Assembly: GCA_963931925.1 (NCBI GenBank)
Contig: OZ007570.1
Location: 41,623,687 to 41,687,686, forward strand
Direction of reading: 5' to 3'
DNA from: Onchidella celtica
Taxonomy: Eukaryota; Mollusca; Gastropoda; Systellommatophora; Onchidiidae
DNA length: 64,000 nucleotides
Part shown: one piece after another, positions 57,246 to 64,000 of the stretch
Position numbering within the stretch: the first letter of the stretch is position 1
Layout: every line of letters begins with the position of its first letter
Translations under genes and position numbers: made by a program
The notes under the pieces: model-generated
What the model saw: only the letters and a program-made list of their open reading frames with translations
Database searches by the model: none
What the model was told of the DNA's origin: nothing

Positions 57246-59353
57246 GGTACTCCACCTGAACATTGACCAAAGGCATTCTTGAGTAGGGCTGCAAAATATA
57301 TACCAAATAAGGTAGGAGCAAGAACACATCCCTGCTTCACACCGCTGTTTACAGCAAATGAATTGGATGTGCAGCCCTCAAAGTTGACACATGCCCTCAT
57401 GTCAGTGTGGAAGGATGCAATAAGTTTTAGCAATGTTGGTGGACAGCCTATGGATTTAAGGACTGCATACAGGCCAGATCGGCTTACGGTGTCGAAAGCC
57501 TTTGTTAGGTCCACAAAGCATGTTATAAGTGGCCTGTTTTGTTCTTTACATTTTTCTTGGATTTGCCGAAGTGCAAATATCATGTCAATAGTTGATCGTT
57601 TGCTTCGAAAGCCACATTGTGTTTCTGGTAAGACTTTTTCCGCCAGTTGTTGAAGGCGGCAGAGGATGACGCGAGCAAAAGCCTTTCCAGTAATGCTGAG
57701 GAGGGATATGCCTCGATAGTTGTTGCAGTCGCCTTTGTCTCCTTTGTTCTTGTAAAGTGTGACAATTTTGGCGTCTCTCATATCATGTGGTATCACGCCT
57801 TCTTTCCAACACTGCAGTAACAGATTATACAGGTGTGGTAATAGTGGGCCTTTTAGGTCTTTTAATACCTCTGCAGGAATGTTGTCACTTCCTGTGGCTT
57901 TTCCAGCAGACAGGTGGTCGATTGCATTGGAAAGCTCGACTAAGGAAGGTTCAGCGTCAAGTTCGCCCATTATTGGCAGTTTTTGGAGGTGTTCCTCAAA
58001 ATCTGGTGGAATATTTTTCTCAGTTGAATACAACAGAGAGTAATGCTCTACCCACCTATTCAGTTGTTCATTTTTATCTGTGATGGGTTCACCATTTACA
58101 GACTTAAGTGGGGCGCTTTTGGTGATGATTGGCCCAAGAGCTACTTTCATCTGACTAAAGGCGGTTTTCATATCTCCCTTTTCATTTGCCTCTTGTATGC
58201 TGTTACACAAGTCTGTCCAGTATTTGTTGGCGCAACGTCTTACCTCCAGCTGAAGTTTAGCTTTTGCATTTTTCAAACAAGTTTTTGTACTCTGATTGCA
58301 ATTTTTGTTATACTCATTGAAAGCAGATTTCTTTTGCTCAATGAGAGGTAGGAGAATTTCGCTGTTCTGGGCTACCCAGTCATTGTTTGAAACTTTATGC
58401 TGTCCAAAAGACTTGATGGCACAGTCATGAATTTTTGAACTGAGAGTGTTCCATGTTTCATCTACCGAGTCACATTGGGTGACATTATCCATGCTTTCAG
58501 CAAATAACTTTTCAAATGACTTTCTATTTGATTCATCTCTGATTGCTGTTACATTGATCTTAGGGATTGAAGGGGCTTTTGATCTGTATATTTTCTTGGC
58601 CGAAATTTTGATTTTGCTGACTACCAGTGCATGGTCGGTGTCACAGTCAGCACTGTGGAGGGAACGAGTTATTTTTATACAGCCCAAACTCTTCCTCCTT
58701 GAGAGAATAAGATCTAATTGATGCCAATGGCCAGACCTGGGATGGCGCCATGATGTTCTTTGGCATCTCTTAAGGTCAAAGTACGTGTTTGTAACACATA
58801 ATGAGTTTACGGAGCATAGCTCCAGAAGGCGCTGCCCGTTTTCGTTGATGTTGCCAATGCCGAAGTGCCCAATGCACTTTGGCCATGCGGAGTGATCTGC
58901 TCCCACTCGAGCGTTAAAGTCACCCAGAATTAGCAGGCCTTCGGTGAAAGGGATGTTGTGGAGAGTCCTCTGCAATGCCTCGTAGAAAATGTCTTTGGTT
59001 TCGTCAGAGGAGGTAAGTGTTGGGGCATAGACACAGATAATGTTGGTAAAACCAGACCGGGTGTTCAGTCTGAGTGTCATGATGCGTTCTGACACTCCAA
59101 TTGGAGTTGCGATCGAATTGATAAGGGAGTTTTTTACGGCGAAGCCCACGCCGTGGATTCTCGGCTGTTCGCTGCTAAGGCCCTGCCAGAAGAAGGTGTA
59201 GTTTTCTTCTTTGACTGACCCGGAGTCGGGAAGTCGAGTTTCTTGAAGGGCAGCGATGTCGATGTTTAGTAGCTGAAGTTCTCGATCAATAATTTGGGAT
59301 TTCCTGATGGAGTCAATATCAGTGAGATCTTGCTGTTGCAAGCCTGGGCGCAT
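57221..59353 (-). CDS. Retrotransposon endonuclease plus RT N-terminal half
   Basis: This is a 710-codon open frame. The apurinic endonuclease (residues 20-250) shows LQETRLPDSG, ILGDFNARVG, LDLILSRR and SADCDTDHALV, the expected catalytic Glu, Asp/Asn and DH residues. The RT begins about residue 470 with KATGSDNIPAEVLKDL, then CFVDLTKAFDTV (catalytic Asp) and GVKQGCVLAPTLF. It then enters the 90-bp insert and stops within 15 residues of it. With no other stop in over 2 kb, the copy must be fairly young. Confidence 0.92.
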   Translation of the reverse strand: MRPGLQQQDLTDIDSIRKSQIIDRELQLLNIDIAALQETRLPDSGSVKEENYTFFWQGLSSEQPRIHGVGFAVKNSLINSIATPIGVSERIMTLRLNTRSGFTNIICVYAPTLTSSDETKDIFYEALQRTLHNIPFTEGLLILGDFNARVGADHSAWPKCIGHFGIGNINENGQRLLELCSVNSLCVTNTYFDLKRCQRTSWRHPRSGHWHQLDLILSRRKSLGCIKITRSLHSADCDTDHALVVSKIKISAKKIYRSKAPSIPKINVTAIRDESNRKSFEKLFAESMDNVTQCDSVDETWNTLSSKIHDCAIKSFGQHKVSNNDWVAQNSEILLPLIEQKKSAFNEYNKNCNQSTKTCLKNAKAKLQLEVRRCANKYWTDLCNSIQEANEKGDMKTAFSQMKVALGPIITKSAPLKSVNGEPITDKNEQLNRWVEHYSLLYSTEKNIPPDFEEHLQKLPIMGELDAEPSLVELSNAIDHLSAGKATGSDNIPAEVLKDLKGPLLPHLYNLLLQCWKEGVIPHDMRDAKIVTLYKNKGDKGDCNNYRGISLLSITGKAFARVILCRLQQLAEKVLPETQCGFRSKRSTIDMIFALRQIQEKCKEQNRPLITCFVDLTKAFDTVSRSGLYAVLKSIGCPPTLLKLIASFHTDMRACVNFEGCTSNSFAVNSGVKQGCVLAPTLFGIYFAALLKNAFGQCSGGVPAEPAVCI

Positions 59354-60127
59354 TGTTCTGACGTTCCAGGTACCAAGTTTTAGTATTTTTCTGTTTTTGC
59401 CAGGTGCACACTTTACGTCAGCTTTTTGACTTTTGGTCTAGCTCCAACCACCTTATGAAGCAGGCTGACGTGGCGGAACAACACCCAACTGCCTGGGGGC
59501 TGCCCAGGTTACGGCGGGCGGTAGTTGATCAATGCAGCTGAAAAGCCGCTCCCACCGACAGAGGGGACCCCTGGCGCTCATCCGTACGCCAAATGGATTG
59601 AGCTTATCACCGGTAACTGCCACCTCCCGTGTTGTGCCCATCCGTAACGGATGGCTGGAGTGTCCTCTCCAAATCGGAAATGGGTGGGCTTATAGAGGAG
59701 AGACAGACGCTTGCCAAGCCCGAGCAAACGCCTCCTCGTTTTGCTGCCTTGCCTGGGCTATTTTTAAGAGATGGTGCTTTGCCCAGAGGCACCACCCCTC
59801 TCTCTGCCATTCTAGTTAAACCCAAGGGAGAGACCAGGTCAATACATTTGGAACTAGTCCGGCTGCAGGAGATGCTGGAAGCCAGTTTGATGCAGTTCTC
59901 CCTGACAACCACCTTCGGGTCTCCACTCCTGATTTTCTGTCTGGGTTTACTCCCATAGCCTTTGCTATCATAGCAACACACAAGGCAGTGTGGTATTTGT
60001 ATTCAGGGTTACCTTCCCCTAGTCTTCCTCTCTCCCGAGATGACCCACAAGACAGTGGGGGTGACAGTAGCAGGCTGTATTGTGTACTGTCATACAATAG
60101 CAGAAAACTCTGGCCTGACATACGCAG

Positions 60128-60213
60128 TGTTTCATCCTCGTGGAAAGGGTAATGGAGCCCATTCATCGTCAAACTTCAGTTTGTATTGGATGGCCCTGTC
60201 CGGGGTATAACTT
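60128..60213 (-). repeat. Fragment of the DUF7869-like gene, inverted
   Basis: The reverse complement matches 55209-55295, including CCATCCAATACAAACTGAAG and CGATGAATGGGCTCC, with very few differences. It is the 3' part of the coding region of the transposon at 52937-56030, placed on the other side of the retrotransposon. Confidence 0.88.
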
Positions 60214-61537
60214 AACGCCCCATGATGTACCGTACTCCCAAGGTAGCCAATATCAAATGTCTGGAAGAGTTAATAGAATGACAAAAAAAACATAACAATG
60301 TCAGTGTAACAGCTGAGGTTGTTCTAGCACGTTATAGTAGGGGGGAGTTAATTGATCTAACTACAACCCTTTAGAAAACGAAACTATTACAGCTGTAAAA
60401 TAAATAAACACGAGATCCGACGATAGATTAAATAATACTAAAGTTTAATAACTGTATAGTGAACAATAAATTACTAGGAAGACACCAGCGAAACTAAATA
60501 TCTACGCCACACAAAAGGAAACTCACTTACTCACCGACCAACCACTCACACAGGTCTATATACAGAAAGTTCCCGAAATAAACGTTACCTTTGCCCTCGC
60601 ACAAACTAACCAATCACGCATCAATACGTCATCAGGTTACATCACTCAAGGCCAAATCTGGCGTAAACATTCGTATCCACAACGTTATCGAATATTCGGG
60701 AACATACTAATATTTACTGAACGAGTCAAAACACCTGACAACAAGCGAGCGAGGAAAAAAACTACTCACTAGAAAAGAAGGTCAGGTCACGGAGTACAGT
60801 ACACTCTGGCGGTTGTCAACAATAAGATGAAAAAAGTAGTGGACACATGCTCAGCCACCAGCACAACAACAAAACCGGGGGAGGGCAAGGGGTAGCCCGC
60901 AGATGCTACAGTCAGCTGAAACAAAGAAATGTAGTTATTAAGCAGGTATTCATTAGGAAACCTGGTGTTCTGGCACTGTAATACCAGTACAGCAGTGATC
61001 AAGCTGTTCTCTGTAAGAAAAAAAGAGTAAGTACAGGCTGGAGTGTCTGTGCTTGAGACATGGTGACCAACATTATGTTAAAGTTATATAGTTCAAACAA
61101 ATCAGATTGGTAATCCCACCCAGAAGTCACCGTTTCATAAAAAATTTTCATACCCACAGACCTAGCCATGGGTGACTGGCTTTGGAAGAGGTCTGTTGCT
61201 CATACAGATTCCTCACTTTCGTCTTTGATGAAGTGCATCTGTTGAATTAAATTGAGCTTTATTTACAGTTTACGATGCCATTTAACAAAAAAACTGCACT
61301 GAACAATAACAAATTATGGTAAAAAAGTTTCATGTAGCATACCATGTGTTAAATTGTTTTGGCACCTCATTAGCCAAACATTTCTAGCAATATTGAATGG
61401 AGATTACTGAAAATAACTGTGTCATGGAGCTGATTAGCACTTCTCTGAAAATATAAACACTCTAGTTAATGTAGCAGTTGTATCAAAAATGCGTACATTA
61501 AATTACTTGGTTATCTGTTAAAATTATATCTTTTCAG
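60214..61537. other. Intron 19 distal part, nothing recognised
   Basis: This is 1.3 kb before the exon 20 acceptor. No coding similarity or inverted ends were found. The stretch 60360-60800 is less AT-rich with a purine bias and could be an old element. Confidence 0.4.
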
Positions 61538-61673
61538 GATTGTGAAGACCAAAACAAAAATGAGCAGCAAGACACTTACCTATTGGCCCTGATGAATACC
61601 ACTCAAAAAATTATGCGGGAACTTAATTTAGCAAGGCAGGACAAGTTTACTGAGACCTTTAATCAAATTTGGG
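61538..61673 (+). CDS. UTP20: UTP20 exon 20 of window
   Basis: This 136-nt exon starts in phase 0 after TCTTTTCAG and leaves one G at donor GTACGT. It reads DCEDQNKNEQQDTYLLALMN and ends FTETFNQIW. The polar start and the ...L......I.....E....IW end fit the family loop before the last HEAT block. Confidence 0.92.
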
Positions 61674-61949
61674 GTACGTTCGGTTTATTTTCTTTTTCAT
61701 TTTTGTTATTTGTTCAGACAGGTTCAGTGAATTGCTGCAATGGCAGAAAGTATATGATCAATATTGAAGTGTAACACATATCTTGTGAAGTGTTGAAGGA
61801 TGGACTATAGGTGGAATGATTTTCTTTCTCCAGACTCTAGTAGCAATGTAATCAGTATCACATACTTATTTATCTCTTGGAAATAAATATACATGATCGT
61901 TTAGTGTTTATGATATGGAAAGACTGGCTGTATTTAATAGTTCATAACT

Positions 61950-62234
61950 TTGTCCAGAATTGACCAATTTGAAAAATTTAAAAAGCACAGTAAACAGAAA
62001 TTATTGCTGCAGGCAGCTGTACCATTTTTGCAAAATGTGAAAATTTCACCATGTGGTAGGTTTTCTCAGGCCACCACACGTATCATGATAGGTAAAGAAT
62101 TTATCAGTAGCTATCCTCATATTATGAGACATTATTTAACTGTGATTTTAGATATGGTATTGATGGTTAATGCAAAGGAGGCTTTAGCAAGTTTAGAATG
62201 CCCAGGTTCATTGAATTTCCTAACCCAACATTGA
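61950..62234 (+). other. Unexplained 94-codon open frame in intron 20
   Basis: The frame reads FEKFKKHSKQKLLLQAAVPF, later GRFSQATTRIMIGKEFISSY. I do not recognise it, and it has no splice sites that would fit UTP20 phase 1. Its AAAAGCACAGTAAACAGAAA word (61981) recurs at 62876 in the next intron. Confidence 0.2.
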
Positions 62235-62528
62235 CCCTGGGTACAATCATGCACATTTTTGAAGAACAAGATAACCTTGAATTCAGGAAAGCTTCAGTGT
62301 AAATATGTGCATGATTATCAGCAAAAAATTTTCAGATGTCTTTTTGCAGAGAATATTTTCCTATAAAACCAGGAGACATTTTTATCCATATTTTGTATAC
62401 TTATGTATCTGGCGCAATGCTGATTTGTCTTTTATTAAAGAAATTATCACATAATGTGGTGGAATATTCCGTAAAAATTTTATAGCAGTGCAGTAAATGT
62501 AACTCACTGATGAAATTTACTTTTTCAG

Positions 62529-62716
62529 GTCACATCCTTTCACACCTTTCATATCCTCATGTTCAAATACGACTTGCAAGCAGTCAGCTTCTGGGCCTTT
62601 TGTTCAGCATGTGGGAACCTGCCGAAATTGCAGCATTACAAAAGAAAGACATGGCTGCTTACAGTGATGAAGTAGATCAGAATTACCCATTTATTCTGAC
62701 AAATACCTTGGAGAAG
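62529..62716 (+). CDS. UTP20: UTP20 exon 21 of window
   Basis: This 188-nt exon completes a Gly codon (G+GT) and ends in phase 0 at donor GTGTGA. It reads HILSHLSYPHVQIRLASSQL and LGLLFSMWEPAEI. The H..SHL.HPH...RL...Q..GLLF block is a strong UTP20 match. Confidence 0.96.
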
Positions 62717-63461
62717 GTGTGAACAAGTCTTCAGCCATATTTCTTTTAATCAACATGATGTGCAATTGTGATGACTTGCATTTTCAAGCCAGTGTAAAAA
62801 CTTAAATGGCTCCAGCTTTTAGACTTACATTAATTTGATTATAAAAGCCTTTGTGTTATTGCTGTTATAGGATTGAAAAGCACAGTAAACAGAAATTATT
62901 TTATGCTCCTTTATATAACTTTATATTGTTATTGTTTATATAAAATCTTTTAAGGCAACTTTACTTTGTTTTTGTTTTGAGAATTAAGGACAAATATTTC
63001 TGTTTGTTGAAGAAAAAAACTTTCTTGAGACAATACTTTGTGCTTGACCAGCGTTGTTTCTGTCCTTATCTGTCACAAAGTATCCATTTCCCCAAATCAG
63101 TTCTTTTAATTGTCCTTTCATACAATGCATGAGTGAACAGTATGAGTGTTTGCTAAACAAATGGCCCCATGTGCACTCTCATACTTTGATTTTCACTTAC
63201 TGGGCACTGCCCTCCATGCCCCCCATCCCTTTTCTTCATGTTCAAAACATCAGTGAGGTGGCAACTGGGATCTTGCATGCTTGGGAATGGGCAAGTTCAG
63301 GTAGATTCTTATCATTAGCATACAAATGAAACCATTGTCTAGGAGCAAGGCCGGATATCTCAGCAAGTTTTAGTACATGAAAAGAATATTATGAATATTT
63401 TTTTCACATCTCTTAAAATCTGCCATTTTAAGTTAAAAGTCATTGTTTTGTTTTTGTTAAG
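62717..63461. other. Intron 21, nothing recognised
   Basis: Apart from a 25-bp word shared with 61981-62005 (at 62876-62900), this 0.75-kb intron shows no feature. Confidence 0.45.
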
Positions 63462-63574
63462 ATTCGGAAGTTTGCTGTGGCACTCTGTCATCAATTGAAA
63501 GGTTCTACTTTAGATCTGTGGCACTCTGTCATCAATTGAAAGGTTCTACTTTAGATGAATGTCTTGCAGGACAG
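63462..63574 (+). CDS. UTP20: UTP20 exon 22 of window, frame broken by 41-bp duplication
   Basis: Between an acceptor ending TTTTGTTAAG and donor GTAAGT the exon is 113 nt. It reads IRKFAVALCHQLKGSTLD and then runs into a second, identical copy of bases 63475-63515 at 63516-63556. The second copy is read in a shifted frame and meets TGA at 63537-63539. With a single copy the exon would be 72 nt (24 codons), would end ECLAGQ, and would keep phase 0 at both ends, as the family alignment (L..CHQL....LD..L..Q) expects. The duplication is therefore either a misassembly or a disabling allele. Internal TTTAG sites do not restore a usable frame. Confidence 0.9.
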
Positions 63575-63919
63575 GTAAGTTAGTCAGTTTTCAGTAGCAT
63601 CATTTTGTTAAAGAAGTTTTTTTAATGTGCTGGTTAAGATACATATTTGTCATTGTCAGACTTTTGAATTTTAACTCTTGTAGATGTGGTATGGTGATAT
63701 TAAAATGTTACAATGCTTGTCACCACTTTACTAGCTATGTCATATGCCTATCACAAACAGCACTCGTTTCATCCATGACTCACCAAAATGAGACTTGTCT
63801 GTTATTTACTTAATTGTGCTGTGTTTTGTTTTTTTCTCCCTGGAAGACCTGCGAAAAATTCATATTATTTTAATGAATGTTTGCGATGTGAAGTAAAATG
63901 GTGAGTGTCATATTTTTAG

Positions 63920-63996
63920 GATTCCTGCGCAGCCAAAAGTTCACAAAACCAAAAAGTAAAGCATATGCTATTGCTCAGGATTCATTTCTGATGATG
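63920..63996 (+). CDS. Possible next UTP20 exon at window edge
   Basis: A candidate acceptor (ATATTTTTAG) precedes a stretch whose phase-0 reading includes QNQKVKHMLLL, loosely like the family segment that follows exon 22. That frame meets TGA at about 63986, and a GT follows at 63997, so it is either a damaged exon or not an exon. The window ends too soon to decide. Confidence 0.2.
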
Positions 63997-64000
63997 GTAT

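Larger units (their letters stand above)
56136..59640 (-). mobile_element. APE-type non-LTR retrotransposon, near full length
   Basis: The minus-strand element has endonuclease, reverse transcriptase and a C-terminal zinc finger in order. Its 5' untranslated part extends to about 59640 and its 3' end lies near 56100. It is interrupted by a 90-bp foreign segment. The clade is not assigned; RTE-like and related clades are possible. Confidence 0.88.
1677..63574 (+). other. UTP20: UTP20 (DRIM) gene, middle and 3' part, 22 exons seen
   Basis: This is the gene span covered by the exons listed below. UTP20 is a very large HEAT-repeat scaffold of the nucleolar small-subunit processome, associated with the U3 snoRNP and needed for early 18S rRNA cleavages. 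The family member in humans is close to 2,800 residues; the 1,123 codons here (with one copy of the exon 22 duplication) correspond roughly to residues 1500-2600. Exons were placed by AG acceptors, GT donors, phase agreement at every junction, and ordered family blocks such as DPE.DFFEN..HIQ, HKLVKSK, AEEKEVE, RFPLPS and YPLG. Introns range from about 0.25 to 16 kb. Promoter, start codon, stop codon and poly(A) signal are outside the window. Identity is from memory of the family, not a search. Confidence 0.95.

Noticed and set aside
59816-60172. A 118-codon minus-strand frame beside the retrotransposon
   Set aside because: It is composed of retrotransposon 5' flank and the inverted DUF7869 gene fragment; no protein family fits the whole.

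Overview
This window is animal genomic DNA with spliced genes, AT-rich introns and a dense load of degenerate transposons. The long introns, the mix of element types and the scattered AGATCT-rich words fit a lophotrochozoan, perhaps a gastropod mollusc, but that placement is an inference. No prokaryotic features, rRNA or CRISPR arrays were seen.

One host gene runs through the whole window on the + strand: UTP20 (DRIM), the giant HEAT-repeat protein of the small-subunit processome that makes 18S rRNA. I assigned 22 exons from 1677 to 63574 by GT/AG junctions, phase and resemblance to the UTP20 family. The first 21 join without a stop into 3,297 nt (1,099 codons), covering the middle and C-terminal half of the protein. 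The start and end of the gene lie outside. Exon 22 carries a perfect 41-bp tandem duplication that breaks the frame; this is an assembly error or a damaged allele.

Nearly everything else is mobile DNA in the introns. From left to right: TTAA-flanked MITEs (528-1291, 6590-7339, 19539-20236, 48670-49389); a large dispersed repeat (2186-5450, again at 36040-41340); Helitron-like elements (14035-14503, 48029-48500); a dead Tc1 element (14918-16127); an element with 30+ bp inverted repeats (16647-18360) holding a CR1-like fragment; and a 256-bp inverted repeat (26648-26903 and 29339-29594) around three UTP20 exons.

Intron 15 (28562-44745, 16.2 kb) holds a PIF/Harbinger element whose transposase and MADF-BESS genes are interlocked on opposite strands. 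It also holds a hAT-like MITE, a 39-bp minisatellite, and a three-deep nest of DNA transposons with a piggyBac-type transposase at its core. A decayed non-LTR retrotransposon lies near its end.

Intron 19 (50045-61537) holds a short retrotransposon insertion with a perfect 12-bp target duplication, a hAT remnant, a 3.1-kb DNA transposon with a DUF7869-like protein and 28-bp inverted repeats, and a nearly full-length APE-type non-LTR retrotransposon. That retrotransposon's ORF is broken by a 90-bp copy of the neighbouring hAT sequence. None of these elements appears intact, although the Harbinger catalytic exon and the retrotransposon endonuclease/RT ORF are still long and open.
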